Notes: generated from the sequence alone by a model not told the origin. A DNA stretch of 64,000 bases from Botryotinia globosa (GCA_014898425.1 RCSZ01000025.1:62001-126000), one strand, 5' to 3'. Shown: positions 1-13,195, numbered from the stretch's first letter. Numbers and translations are program-made.

Positions 1-2084
1 TCTAAAACATATTTCAATAATTGTCATTGAATTGAATATCACTAGTAGTATTTGATGTGATTGGAATGTAAAATGTTGCTAGTGATGTTCTGAAATGTAG
101 GACTCTATATATTTTTAGCTTGAATCCAATCATCCTAATTCTAGCTTAAGATATATAACTTCTCGTATTTCAGTATAATACTATTGCTCTATCTACTAGC
201 AAATAAGCCATCAACATTATCAAATCTCACCTTCTTCATCCTTGTCCCATTCTTCATGCTTTTCATAGTCCTCACTTTCAAACTTAGTTTAAGTTCCGTC
301 TTCATCCTAAACATGTGAAGATACGACGCTACAGGAATACTATCGTCCCCTACTTCCCTCAATCGACTTATCATTTCCAATAGACCTGCTTATCTCTATA
401 TGTTCCTCATATCCACCAATGATACCTGGGCTTCACACAACATCATAATCTATTGACAGTCCCTGGTGTGTCCTAATATACCCCCTTTTCTCCCCTTACT
501 ATTCATATATAAATCTAACATTCCTTTTGCCCATCTCAATTGTCGATCTTGTGAATTCGAGATATTCTTCCGAATCAGCCAAGAGGTGGCCAGCTTCGCA
601 CTTTGTCTCCGATTGATGTTCAGTGACGCTGGCATCAATAGAGAACTACATCTTGTAGAACTAGAGTTGGCACATGGAAGCTCAGTGGCATCTAAGCAAT
701 CAAAAAACTGCAAAGAAGCGGTTAATTCAGGAGATTTCGGGTAGAGAATATGAGTTCCAATTGTATTGATTATCAACCTAGAGATGGAGCAACTTTGAAC
801 ATAATTATCAAGCACATGAACCCGTCGGTGATAGCATAATAGAGAGGCTTACTTTTTGTTTGACGACAAGACGTGAAGAAATATTTTATGAACTACTTCG
901 GATGTGGCATCAAGAATATCGAAGTAACAGGACGTAAAAAGGGGGGGAGAATATCGGAGTAATGAGAAGTAAAGCAGTGTAGTCGCAGTGACTTGATCAA
1001 TTGAGTGAAGGGGCTTAGTGGTAACGAATGAATGAATGGAAAATATATTAGTAGAGAAAGAAATAGTGGCCAACCCGCTTCAATTGCGGATGAATGCGCT
1101 TATTAAAGACCGAGGCATATATAACACAGATGTCGCAAAGTCCGATGAAACTATTGAACTTAAGTCGCGAACTGAGGCAATTTCTATATCATATAAAAAT
1201 AGAGTCGGCGGGATTTCGTAGTCTGAGGTTGAAAGCTTCATTTATCAGGATTATCCTTCCCAAGTTGCTTGTCTTGGGGGTTTTGTTAGATTCTAGAAAA
1301 ATGGAGAAAATGAGGCTTAGTAGGGGTTGGCTAGTATGAAGCGAAGTTGGGACGAAAACTCGGAACGACTTGATGAATGCATCTGGATTATATCGTTAGT
1401 TAGAGGTCTACTGTCTAGTTAATTGGAATAAAAATGTATAGATTTCCCTTCTATAGAATAATAGACTCTTATGAATAAGTGGTACACATATTGACGGAGA
1501 TGGTTGACAATATTTGAAATGAAGTGAGGCAGTTCTCAAATAGATAAGACACAACGTTATTGTTCCATAAATAATGAGAGAAGCGGATGGGTAAACTTTT
1601 GATGAGTGCTCGTCTACCCTTCGTATCCCTTCTATGCGTGTCAAAAAGACTAACTCTCTCAAAAATTCACTTTTGAATATGAGTCTGGTCTTTTACCGCA
1701 ATTACTGGGGAGTGATTGTATGTTATACTTACAGGTACTTCAGCCCCCCGGGCGCAATATAAATTTCAAGGCCATTCTCGACGATATGGGCTTCATGCCA
1801 GATAAGTTCATCTCGGGCCTTGCTTTGATAGATTCCGATCATGGATATAATATTCTAAAAAATGGGAATTGTGTTTAGTGAAGAACGAATGATGTATATT
1901 TATTGATGTGAATGGGGAACCTGAGCATGGCAAGAACAATTTTTAATCAGTGAGAATCATATCTCTCCATTTTACGCTATCCAAAAACCTACAACCAAAG
2001 AGCTTTAACTGTCATCAATCTCCCTCTTTACCCCCTTCCTCCTCTCTTCCTAATTGCTCATATCTACACCAAGATACCACATGC
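1..2084. other. No confident gene; one weak minus ORF at 450-815
   Basis: I see no supported gene upstream of the J-protein gene. The longest open frame is 121 codons on the minus strand at 450-815, overlapped by a 92-codon plus-strand frame at 466-744. Neither shows a domain, signal peptide or clear splice structure that I recognise. Because both strands are open over the same bases, coding potential cannot be decided by eye. It could be a relic of an older gene or chance. Confidence 0.4.
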
Positions 2085-4124
2085 TTATACACTTCGTGAT
2101 GATATGATACCATCACTTTCGTCCTCATCCTCACTCCAATTCGAATTCTTCCCATTTCCACTCACATCCTCATCCTCGTCTTTCTCAATATTTTCATCCA
2201 CCATCTCCCTTTTTTCAATCTCCGACTTCGACCACCTCATTGCTCTCTTCAATCCCCATATCATGACAAGCAACACCCCTAAAAGGTACATCCCCCACAA
2301 TATCGAATCCAGACTGGCTAACACCTCTCTATTGAACACTTCATCAGTATTTACTTCGCCATTTTGAAGACGCGTTTTGTCTGTATTGTGGAGGCGACGA
2401 GACCAGGGGAGTCTATGGTTTAGATATCAGTCAGATAGATGATGAGAGTGTTATGGTGGGTGAAGAATGAGAAAGGATTGGATGGACCAGTAGAAGAATA
2501 AATGAGAGAAACATGAAAATTATAATTAGAATGAAAATCGCAAATTGAAAGAAGAGTGAGTATTTCGAGAGAGAAGAAAATACGGCTACAATACAAGAAA
2601 GAATTACTTACTCAGTCAAATTCTTCCCACTCAAACTATCCACTCCACTTCCTGCTAATCTCCCGATGCCCAACTCCGACACTGCGAATATAAAAGTCAG
2701 CCTCTCACTCCACAATGCTACTCAGATCTTCCACGATCCTACCGTCTCTTCCTTCAACTACCTCTTGAAAACAAATTTCAAAAGATTGAAAAGTGACTCA
2801 CCACTTCCTCCGGCACATGCAGGAATCCAAACCCACCACACTCTTCCTTCGCAGTGATCTCCAATACTTGTTTCCTCGAACCCCCCCCCCGGGCTATAAA
2901 ATATCTTATCCATGTATGGTGATCCGAAAATATCAGAACCTTCTCGGACCGCGTGCCATTCGCCATGGGGGCCATGCCACACTTTTTTCTTTTTGTTTTG
3001 GGAAGATATTGTGGCGTAGTGCCCGGTCAGACCAAAGCCTCGGTACTGCGAGGAGAAATTTTAATTACGTGGAAGATTTGGAGTGTAAAGGGGGGGTAGA
3101 GGGGGGGTGGAGGGGCTAGGATTACATGGAGGTGGATGAGATGAAAAGGGGAAATTAAATTTAACCAACCAATCGAAAGTCCTCACACCTCTCCCAAACC
3201 CAATTCATGACTTCGTCTGGCAAGAAGTTATCCAGATAATAATGCCCCAAATTAACGAATGTCTCTTCTGCCCCAACACCAGATTCATCCCCACCATATG
3301 CGCCGACTTTCCCCCTTTCCTCTCTTGTCCCATCAATAACTCCCCACTTCTTTCCTATTTCAATAGGCAAGAATCGTATCCAGAATGATTCGCACATGCT
3401 GGGCTTATCTCGGAAGAGTAAAGGGCTGGTTTGTCCAAGTCCATGTTCATATTCCCAAAACCAAGGTTTACGTCCCCACCCCTTCTTCTCTCTTTCTTCC
3501 ACATCCGCCCATCCACTTCTGAGAAAGGGATTTTTGCTATCCTTCGCGCGATCCCAATGCTCATTTTCGATGAGCATATTCGCTCTTGGGATTAGACCGC
3601 TACATTTCTCGGTATATGTTCGACGTTCGCGAGGTGATATGAGCGTTTTGTAGGAACTTTTCAGAAGCTCGAGGCATTTGGTGGGGGATACAGTGGTTTC
3701 GTGTCTGCGAGATATTCTAGATAGATAGAATGAATTAGTTGAATTATCTCCAACACTAACAACAATTTCCAAGAGTAAAAACTCCTCAAAAAACTCACCC
3801 TCTTGGTATCTCACAATCCTTAATATAGAGTGCATATTTATCCGGATGCAAGACACGACTCAAAGTGCGATAATGGCTCTTGATCAACGTAGAATTGGGT
3901 GATGGTGGATCGTAGGATTTGGCACCGAGAGAGAGCGAGTCACCTCGTGAGTGGATAGATCCAGGCCATTGAGGAAGGTAGGGAAGGGCGAGGTTGAAGA
4001 AATGTGGACTGCAATCTTGAATAATTGTGCAGTCGTGATGTCGAATGTTCGGGGTGCGTTGATTCGGTGGGAGAGTTGGTCGTGACATATTGGAGATGTT
4101 AGAGGTGTTGAGAAGACGAACCAT
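2085..4124 (-). CDS. J-domain (DnaJ-like) protein with C-terminal membrane anchor, copy 1
   Basis: Five exons, complement(join(2085..2412, 2612..2681, 2802..3045, 3170..3704, 3799..4124)), encode 500 aa. I derived the splice sites by aligning with the paralogue at 31229-34212; phases agree throughout. The J domain is in the N-terminal third. The HPD motif, needed to stimulate Hsp70 ATPase, is at residues 93-95 (LHPDKYALY) after helix II. Helices III and IV follow across intron 1 (LELLKSSYKTL, then ERRTYTEKC). Next comes a Trp-rich region unknown to me (GRKPWFWEYEHG; VNLGHYYLDNFLP; WWVWIPACAGGS), a predicted membrane helix near residues 428-445 (ILWGMYLLGVLLVMIWGL), and an acidic tail. Most J proteins are soluble; here I infer the J domain is tethered to a membrane, topology unknown. 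It is transcribed divergently from the gene at 5324. One donor (intron 2, GTTGGT) is weak. The start could also be the Met at residue 13. Confidence 0.85.
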
Positions 4125-5323
4125 AATTATGAATGAAGATTCTACTTAGATAGCTAGCTAGCGCCACAGTACCTAGGTAGTGGAAATGTCGGTAAAGATG
4201 ATGATTATGATGATGATGAGGATAGAAATTGAGGTTATACTATGTATTTATGTACTGATATTCTTTGTTATTACTATTATTATTTCATTTTCATTTTTTT
4301 ATTTTTCTCTTTTTTATTTCTCTCTCTTTCTCGTTTCTCTTTTCTTTCTCTTGTCTTTCTCTCTTTGATACCCAGTAACAATCGTAAAAATGTGAATGTG
4401 GCGTCAGCCCAAGACAATAACTGAATCATTGATTCTAATCAGTAGGTAGGCAGTACTGGTAGTAGTAAGTCATCAATCGATCGATCATTTAGTCTACCCG
4501 ATTGATTACCCCTTAATTAGTATTCATGATGTAATTGAAATCATGATTAGGAAATATCTGTTTCGCTTAGATGGATTATTGAATGAATGTGAGGCTATCG
4601 TTGTCTGTCTAGACACTTCTTATCTATTCCTTATCTATTCCCTATCTATTCTACTAGGGATGAGTTCAGATAGGTACAGTAGATATATATCATTCCATTC
4701 CAGTCCAACCCAATCTAATCTACTCTGATTTCTTTCAGTTATTCTATTTCAATCCAATTCTAGTCTCATTTATTCTAGATTGTCTTACCAACTAGATAGT
4801 ATAAGGCGCAACTAATCGTTGCCGTTATCTTTCTTTCAACATCTGCGCCTCTTTTATTTCGTAGTAAAACCACGCACCTTGTCCACGTCATGGTAAGACT
4901 AATTGTTAGGTATCTATTATTCCATTCTAATCTGTTCGATTCGGTAAGGCTCTAGTTAGGTGAGGATCTACCATCATGTCAATCCATTCATTGATTCATA
5001 CAGCTATTCAGAAAACACACGACCAAATGGTTGAGACATCAAACGTTTTTATTTATTTTCTGTTTCTTTTCTTTTTCTATTTTCTCATCATATCCAATTT
5101 CATCTTTCTTGTGATTCAAATCATCACTCATTCTATGACTACAAATAGTGGCTGCTGCTACTACGTTTTGTGTTTATCTTTATTACTGTCTCTTCATTCA
5201 TACACCACTATCTATCAGGTATTCTCCGAGTCATCATCCAATCTTTTCCTCGGTCCTCACTACAAAAATTCTTCCAACGATCCATAAACGCATTGAACAA
5301 ATCCAAAATCCCAAACTTTCACG
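4125..5323. promoter_or_regulatory. Shared divergent intergenic region, copy 1
   Basis: These 1.2 kb separate the start codons of the J-protein gene (minus) and the membrane gene (plus), so they must hold both promoters. The sequence is low in complexity, with CT/TTC runs near 4270-4360 and many short GATAG/CTAGATAG-type words near 4440-4800. I cannot name an individual site. The equivalent region of the second pair (30265-31228) is about the same size but shows no obvious long identity. Confidence 0.5.
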
Positions 5324-7205
5324 ATGTCCCTCGAGCCTGGGGTTATGGATTATGAGCGGACAATAAGCGCATTAGATGCATCCATTGCCGCAACCCCTCA
5401 TCGGGCCCTACCACCTCCGCAACGAACCACTTTCACCAAGCTCTATGATTCTCTCGCCTTTTTTTCCCCAATATTTGCCCCAGTCTTCGGAATCCTCAAA
5501 GGTATCTTCATGTATCTCCTCAAAAATCTATTTCGTCCCTTTAAAGTCGACGCAAAGGTCGCGATCATATTTTTCATCTTTCTGATTCTCCTCCTCCTCT
5601 ACATATCCTGGGGATTGGTCCAAGCTATCTGCATACTCCTAATCACCATCATGACCACCACTACTTCCGCCGTATCTACAATTGGGAGTATTGGAACTTG
5701 TGTTGCAGGCCCCATATCATGTATTGGGTCAATTTACGCCGCTTCGTTCTCATCACCAACATCTACATTCAGATCTGGATCGAAAACATCTTCACAAATT
5801 CCAATTCTCAACATCAACACAAACCAAAAACCAGTTCCTCTGATTCCCATGCTAAAAAACGAAGACTTCTACATGGACTGGTCCCAAAACCTCCAATCCC
5901 TCACCCAAGAACTCTTCGAAACGACCGATACCACTACGGCCCCTCGAACCAAACAAAATGGCCATGATCAGATACCCATAACCAATCCTTCAATCACTGA
6001 TCTCATCCTCTCCACCAGCCACATACAAACCGCACTGTCCATCATCTCTGACCGAAATGATCTCACCCTTAACGACCAAACCATCACATTCTTACTTCCA
6101 ACCCTGAAAACCCTGCAAACAAACGTCCTACGTCTCCGCAACATCTACAGCAACTTTCGCTCAAATTGGGCACAGAAATTATTCCACGTGGCGCTTCAAA
6201 GTCAAGGAATTGCAGGGAGAGTTCTAGCCTTGGAAAATGAGTGGGAAGCCATCCTGGATGAATCAAATGGATTCGGTGAATGGATACCGGACTCGGACTC
6301 GGCGTTGAGACAGGTGCATAAGCATCAAGATGAACAGAAATCATCATGGTTTAGGTCCGAAAAATCCGCCACTCAGTATCTCACCTTCGAACATCTCGCC
6401 CGAGCCAAGTACCAACAAATTCTCATTGCGCGACGCGACCACGCGATCTTGATGAAGAATTTATCGAGGGATTCAAAGAAAGATAGTACCGAAATGACAA
6501 TGCTATTGAGTGATATTGAGAGGGAAGTTGGGATATTGGATACTTTGGCGGATTTGGCCAAGGAGGAGAAGAAGGGGATGGAGTCTGGGAGGAGGAAGAA
6601 TTGGAATGAGCAAGAGAAGGCACTTTTGAATTATTTTGGTTGGACGACTTGGACTGCTGTCTGGACAGCGGAGGAGAGAGAAGAAAGAGCAAAGGAGATG
6701 GACATGTATGTTTCCTTTTTTAGGGGTCTCCTTCCATTTTCACAGGATGCTAACACCTGCCCAACATAGGATCAAAGGGCTAATGAAAGACGTCGTACAT
6801 ATCCAAGATCTCAAGGATCTCATCAAGAGCATCCGAGCTATGATCGACAAGGATGAGATAATTTGGCGAGAGCTTCTAGAGGGGAGTGAGAAATTTCTGA
6901 ATTTGCAAGGGTTTGCGAAGAAGGGTCGGGATTGGGATATAGGAGATGGGAGTATGATTTTTGTGAAAAGAAGAACAGAGGAGCTTTATAATGATATGGG
7001 GGATCAGAAGAAGAGAGCTAGTGGGGGGAAGTGGGGTAAATGGCTTGGAAACGGTAATGGAGGGAAAGAAGATGAGGAGGATGAAAAGGAGAAATCGGGT
7101 CAAAGAATCTTGGAATTGAGGCAGTGGGGAAAGGATGTCAGAAAGTGGGCATCATTAAGACAGGAGTTTTCGAGGAGTTTGAAGGATTTTGTTGAGAAGA
7201 GATGA
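5324..7205 (+). CDS. Membrane/coiled-coil protein of unknown family, copy A
   Basis: Two exons, join(5324..6705, 6770..7205), encode 605 aa. The 64-bp intron has a GTATGT donor, a GCTAAC branch point and a TAG acceptor. I do not recognise the family. A short N-terminal part with a DASIA motif shared with copy B is followed by a hydrophobic stretch at about residues 79-119 (IIFFIFLILLLLYISWGLVQ and onward), probably two membrane helices. A long, charged, mostly helical region follows to the C terminus. It contains the best conserved motif, ALSIISDRNDLTLNDQT (ALEIISDRNSLALRDQS in copy B). The second exon is rich in Lys/Glu and looks like coiled coil with a K/E-rich loop. I infer a membrane-anchored protein with a helical domain on one face. 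It is head-to-head with the J-protein gene. Function is unknown. Confidence 0.85.
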
Positions 7206-7465
7206 TGGATGGATTATGTCGTGTTATCTTATGCTCTTTTCTCTTTTCATTACCATCTTACAGAGTCCAGACATGGAAATATTAAAACCTTAGATAGACT
7301 CCCTTTTAACCACACTACTTTTTAAATATAACTTATGACTTCCATCACATACTTACAAACAACTCAAGCTGAAAGCGATCAACGCATGTTTTTGTATTCC
7401 CTCAGTACAAACTTACGTGTGAATTTACGTGTGAATTTACGTGTGAATTTACTTGAGTTTTTGCC
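7206..7465. other. 3' region of membrane gene with a 12-bp direct repeat
   Basis: The spacer between two convergent genes holds a short tandem repeat at about 7412-7452, 3.5 copies of the 12-mer ACGTGTGAATTT. I see nothing else. Confidence 0.6.
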
Positions 7466-7720
7466 TTAATTACTTCTATGATATGATACAAGGTCTCTAA
7501 TTTTCAAACCATCTAGATTTTGGCAATACAGCTCATCAACAGTAAAGCCTACATAAACACCAGCTTTCAGACTAATGCCATGTAATATGAGTGCAAAGCT
7601 ATAGTTCTTCTTGGCTGTGAGAAAAGAAGACAAGTCATTTTACTAGCAATTAGCAACAAAGAGTAACTTACGAGTTTCCCAATTATCTCGCCTATAAACA
7701 ATAGGGTCAAAAAGAGACAT
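7466..7720 (-). CDS. Small two-exon gene, 65-aa protein
   Basis: This gene is too short to stand out as an open frame but reads cleanly when spliced: complement(join(7466..7614, 7672..7720)). Exon 1 starts MSLFDPIVYRRDNWET and ends at a consensus GTAAGT donor. The 57-bp intron has a TGCTAAT branch-like sequence and a TCACAG acceptor. Exon 2 continues in frame (KKNYSFALILHGISLKAGVY) to a TAA, giving 65 aa. The protein has a basic start, a moderately hydrophobic middle and no Cys pairs or clear signal peptide. I do not recognise it. It is convergent with the membrane gene. Alternatives are a chance frame or the remnant of a larger gene; the consensus splice signals and unbroken frame favour a real small gene. 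Confidence 0.55.
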
Positions 7721-9554
7721 CTTTATTCTCAGAGAATAAAAGAAACGGTGGATGGACGGAAAAGCCACACTGAAGAGATGAGGACCAATGGGGCTGCTGA
7801 AAAGCTTAAGAGGTCCAGACAGATGAGATGAAAAGACAAGGCTTATATACGTTCTTTGGTGTTATTTCCACAAACAATTGGGCATCTATACTCGAACCTT
7901 TGTCTTTTCCCTCGGCCTCACAACCTCGAGCCTTCAGGCTGGATGTCCGCCAACCATTGATAAAAACTACTACTGCTCCTCCTAGAAACATATCTGTCTC
8001 TCTCTATATACAAGTCCTTTCCCAGCTTCTCTATAGAATGAAGAATAAAATATAATGTTCTCCACCTAACACTTCTTGCTTCCTTCCTCACATCTCAGTG
8101 CCAAGATCATAACATCAAAATACTCATCAATATTAGCATCGGTAATATATGCATTCCGCCCTATTCGTCTTGCTCAATGTAAGATGTCAGACAGTATATA
8201 TGTTATTTCCATAGTCTTCCCTCTTCGAAATTAGACACTGGGATACTATTTTCATTTCTCCATTACTAGCTCTCCTTTCATATTCACAGACTCCCCCGCC
8301 CCCTTTTCATCCACCCCTTCCGCCTCTCTCCCACTTACAAAACATATACCCCTTGAAGAAGATTTGATCCAACGAGATATCAAAAGAAAAAATTAGAATA
8401 GGAAAACCTCTGAATGCGCCTACGGTATTGATAAGAAAGAGACATGATTTTGGGCTTCAAAATAGCATGGTGATGCAGATCATATTGGATTGACAAAATG
8501 AATCGAAATGTAAAAATGGTAAGAATTTTTTTCTTTTCCATTAAACAGCTAATTAGCTCATGCATGCCCACCTCTCCCTTCCCACCTCTCCCTTCCCATT
8601 CTTCATCTACTTTTCTCCTCCATTCTTTTCCAATCATCAAGCCATAGAATCGCATTCATCACTTCAAAGTACTTGTATCTAGGAATTCCAATTCGAAAAA
8701 GGGAACTACTTGTGATCCCTTGGTCTTTTCATAAATTATTTTGGCCCATTATCTCTCCTTCCACTCCTCCCAGCAACCTCCTCCTAAGTATCTCTTTCCA
8801 CCCCTCCCGGCATCCTCCTAAGTGTCTTCTTCCAATTGTCTTCTCCTAATCATTTCTGTTGTTACCGCCTCGGTGGCAATTGTGACATCTTCATAACAGG
8901 TTTAATACATTTATTGGTATTATATCTTATGTTGTCTTGTCTATCTTGAAACTATTCAGAGCTGGAAGCTTACATGCCTGTAATGTGGTCATGCGACCAT
9001 ATTACCATATTCACTATCTCAACAATTTCCTTTCAAATATCTCCTTCCGATTATTTGTTCAACTACTTTCTTCCGACTGCATCCTCATGTTCCCCTCTCC
9101 TTATTTTCCTTTCTCTTCAACCAATCACCCCCTCTAATCAACTACCTATCCCTATTCGATTTTTATCTCGTATCCAACATCCTCTTTCCATCCAACTTTC
9201 TTCCTCTATTCAATCTTTTTGATGACCACCTTTTTTCTTTCGACTATCTCTTCCTATACTCACCCCTTTGGCGACTGATAAAGGGTGTACAGCTCATGAT
9301 GGCTGGACAGTACTTCAATTGAGTCAGATGAAATATATACTTCATCAAGTGAAAGTGAATCAAAGAGTAAGCTCAAAAGTAAATAAGCTATGCTAGGTGC
9401 CTCAAATACCGATTCTATTTTTTTTGTACCATCTAAAACCAAATAGTAGTCTTTTCCAAATATGATGTCGAAATACATGACTGGGAAAAAAAAGTAGGAA
9501 ACCAAATAGAAACTCAAGACATCCAACATCCAAATCCCAAATTGCAAACTCCAA
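7721..9554. other. Intergenic, no confident gene
   Basis: Short frames occur on both strands, for example minus 8380-8655 and plus 8937-9222, but their composition is dominated by TC/CT-rich tracts (8250-8360, 8560-8630, 8750-8830, 9090-9250). No homology, domain or consistent splice structure is visible. The minus frame at 9260-9610 is a shadow that overlaps the 3' end of the relic gene described next. Confidence 0.5.
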
Positions 9555-10337
9555 CTAAAACTTAAAATCATCATCGTCATTCCTCGCCTCCCTGACCACT
9601 TCCTCGACAAATTTAAATTTCCTATCCCTCTCCTTTCTCCTCAAATTCCTACGATAGTCCTCCAATGCTGCCTTATCCCTCGCATAATCATGCTTGTAAG
9701 TTTTTTGTATAGCATGAATCGATGTACAGTACTAGGGCACTTCTATTTGGTCGATAGTCATTTTGCACCAAAACTCATCATTTAAATATATTTAATTTTA
9801 AACAAAATTATATATTTATTTTTGAAATAATTATATCAATTTATTTATTTTTATATTTTTTTTTATAAAAATTAATTATTATTTTTTTAGAAATTTTATA
9901 TATTATAAAATATTTATTTAATATTTTAAAATTTTAATATATTAAAAATTACAATCAAAATAAACGAATTCTGAAGAACTTTTTTATAAAAAAAATTTAA
10001 CACATATATTATATCTATTAATTCTTTAAAAAAAAGGAAAATTTAATTATAAATATCATTTATATATAAATTATTAAATTATTAAATTTATTCTAAAAAA
10101 AACAATAATCTAATTTCTAAAAAGTAATAAAATGGTATATTTGGGTGTATTTTTGAGATCGACCAAATAGAAGTGCACGGTTGCTGTACTGTAGGGAAAT
10201 TGACTGGGGAAGTAGCGGGGGTATTTATACCGGAATGATTAAAGTTTTGATGATGAGGATGAACGCTATAAGGGTTATAGCCCGGGTATTGGGGAATTGC
10301 AGGAGGATTACTCCCATAATACCCGTGGACTCCGGAT
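9555..10337 (-). pseudogene. 3' relic of the Pro/Gln-rich repeat gene, split by a MITE
   Basis: On the minus strand, 10337-10192 reads as a Tyr/Pro/Asn/His-rich peptide (for example NPPAIPQYPGYNPYSVHPHH). If the MITE at 9727-10191 and one TA are skipped, the same frame continues through 9726-9555 into a charged helix (KAALEDYRRNLRRKERDRKF) and a stop. The intact protein at 36688-39337 ends in the same way: a Pro/Asn/His repeat, then DKASLEAQKAAL and KEKDRKFAFLENVCRNAR, then a stop. This is therefore the C-terminal end of a second copy of that gene. Everything upstream is missing; the frame runs into AT-rich DNA at about 10340. It is not functional as it stands. Confidence 0.75.
9727..10191. 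mobile_element. 465-bp MITE, Tc1/mariner-pogo type, TA target site
   Basis: The left end CAGTACTAGGGCAC and right end GTGCACGGTTGCTGTACTG form an inverted repeat whose best part is the 19-mer GCACTTCTATTTGGTCGAT. TA lies directly outside both ends (9725-9726 and 10192-10193). The interior is extremely AT-rich with no coding capacity. TA duplication plus short TIRs is typical of Tc1/mariner/pogo elements, so this should be a non-autonomous derivative. It sits inside the reading frame of the relic gene. Confidence 0.8.
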
Positions 10338-13061
10338 GAGTAAATCTATAAAACTATAATAATATATAATTTAATATAAATATTAATATATTGATTTTGA
10401 ATATTATATAAAATAGTGGGTTAAAATATCAAAGGATGGGTGTTGAGGTAAAGGCTTTTTTTAATGTTTTGAATACTTTTTGATCTTTTTTTATTTATTT
10501 AAATTCTATTATCATTCTTTTTTTTTAAATGTTTTTTATTAATATGATTATATTATAAACTATAGCCAAATAAACTCTAATAAATCAATAATAAAAATTT
10601 ATAAAATCAAAAAATGTTTATATATCTTTTAGATTATTTGATATAAACTATTTTATAATAATCTGAATTTAACCGGGTTTTATTGTTATATTTATAATTA
10701 AAATAACAAAATCTAAAAAATTCAATTTTATTAATGTAAAAGATATATTTTTTAGTTTAATATAAAGCTTGTATTTGATAAACTATATAAAACCTTTCAA
10801 ATATTTATTATATATATAACTCGATTTTTAAAATATATAAAAATATTATTAAAATATATTATATGAATATTATTTATGAAATCTATTAATATTTAATTCA
10901 TATATATTTAAAATATAATTGAAATATTGATCAAATTGAAAGTTATTATTTTATATTTATACTAATTATATTATATGTGAAATACTATTTTTCTTTTCCC
11001 CATTTAAATATAAATATAATAATATATATTTTTCAAATCTAATTTAATAAATATAATATCTTTTTGAAAGCGATTTAAAAATTCATTAATAAAAAATAAA
11101 GAGGTCTTATTCTTTTTTATAATTCAATTTAATTTTTTATAATCGATATATAATTAATAGTTTTCTTCTTTTTTGGAAATGAATATAATTAGAGTTTCTA
11201 TAGAGCTAATAGATTATTTTATTCTTTATTTTTGTAATATCACTGATTTTTTTTTCATGAAGTATAGATTGCATTTAAGATAGTATTGAATTAGATTTAA
11301 AATCAATATAATATTTATTAAGTAATAATTGGGTAAAAAACTATTTTTGTTTTTTAAAAAACTTTTTTATATTTCTTAAATTCTTTTGGGATAGTAAATA
11401 AATATAAATACTAATTAACTATCTTTCTTTTTCTAATATATCCTTTTATTTTCTAAAAATATTACGAAAACTTAAATCTCATTTTTTATTTCGTTATAAA
11501 ACTTTTTATTAAAATTATTTTTAGATTATTAATTTTAAAACAATATCAAAATAATATCAATTCCTAATCGATATTAAAATTAACTTTTTGTAATTCAAAA
11601 AATCTAAAATTATATTTATTCAAAATAAATTTAATATTATTAATATAGAATTATAAATATATATTCTTGATTTTCTTTAAATGTTTTTTATTTTAATAAA
11701 AAATATATAGTTTTAATATAATATTATTACAATAACATTTGTAAATATAGAATTATTATATCAATATAAGAAAAAAGAAAAACCTACATTATTAGATAGG
11801 ATGATTATAAATTATATATTACTAATTTTTAGAATAAAAACAAAGTTTTTAATAATATTGTTTTTAAAAATATAAATATTATAAATTATAAGTGTTGAAT
11901 AGGATGAATATATAGTATAAACGATTCAATAAGATGTTAAAGAAAGATAGAATTTTTTAATCTTTTTTCTATCTATTTCATTCATTTAGATATAGATATA
12001 AATATATCGCATAGTTTTAGTATAGCTATATAAATCGAATCGATTAAGAATTTACTATTACTACTAATATTAATTTATATTTTTGAATTAATGAGATATT
12101 AGAATATTATTAATTCGTTTTTTATATTCAAGATTATTATAATTATAAATATTATTAATTTGTTTCTTATATTCAAGATTATTATAATTATAAATATTAT
12201 TATTTCATTTTATTTATAAATTTAGTATTAATAGAATACTTATTATTATAATTAAATCTAAGTATTTTTTATACAAACAAACTTAAAAGGCTTATTATTA
12301 TTTGAATATTCAATTTCCCTATATTTATTATTATAATATTTATATATTAAAAGATTCTAATAATTAATAATATAATATTTTTTCTATTAATATTAAAATC
12401 AATAAAGATTTTGAATATAATTTATATATAATAAGTTAATAGAGGGTTTGTTAATTTTATTTGAAATATATTGTAGTAATTAATTTGATTTTGAGGTTTT
12501 GTTATTTATGATTATAGATTTATTAGTTTTTTAATAGAAATGTTTATAAATATTTTTATATTAGATTAATAATCAATTATATTTTTGGAATTTATTACAA
12601 TTCCCCTACATCTTTTTCTTGATATAATTCATTTATACATTTTAATTTATAAATTTTTTTTATAAACTTATTATACGATTCAAATTGTTATAAGGATTTT
12701 ATTATTCTTTTAATTATTTTAAACAAAAGATTTACTAAAAAAGAATTTTTCTAAATATTATTCGTTTTTTGTTTGATGTTTTTTTGGAGTTTTCTTAAAT
12801 AAATTACAAAGACATTTATTATTATTATTTTTTATCTCACATACATCATTTTTTAGATTAATAATCATTATTAGATTTTGTATTTATGATTATATTATAT
12901 ATATATTCTTTAAATTTCCTTAATTTATTGGGTTTTTAATTGATTTATTTTTAGAATAATGTTATATTATTAAATATTATTTTTCAAAATATTAAACAAT
13001 ATAATTTCTTTTTACTAATTAAAAAAAAGGTTTTTAGTATTTCTAATATCTTTTCTTTTAT

Positions 13062-13092
13062 AGTACTAGGGCACTTCTACTTGGTCGATCGG
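13062..13092 (+). repeat. Single left end of a MITE like the one at 9727
   Basis: The sequence AGTACTAGGGCACTTCTACT followed by TGGTCGATCGG matches the left TIR of the 9727-10191 element with one change in the core (C for T). I found no matching right end nearby, so the partner end is lost or mutated beyond recognition. Confidence 0.6.
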
Positions 13093-13195
13093 ATTTTACC
13101 TGGATTTTAGTCTCAATTATGTATTATTCAATTCTTATTATCAAATCAATCATTTAATATTATATTTTAAGTCTTTTAGAATATCTTGATCTATA

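Noticed and set aside
9260..9610. 116-codon minus ORF as a membrane protein gene
   Set aside because: Its start overlaps the conserved C-terminal helix of the relic gene in another frame, and the rest lies in its 3' region.
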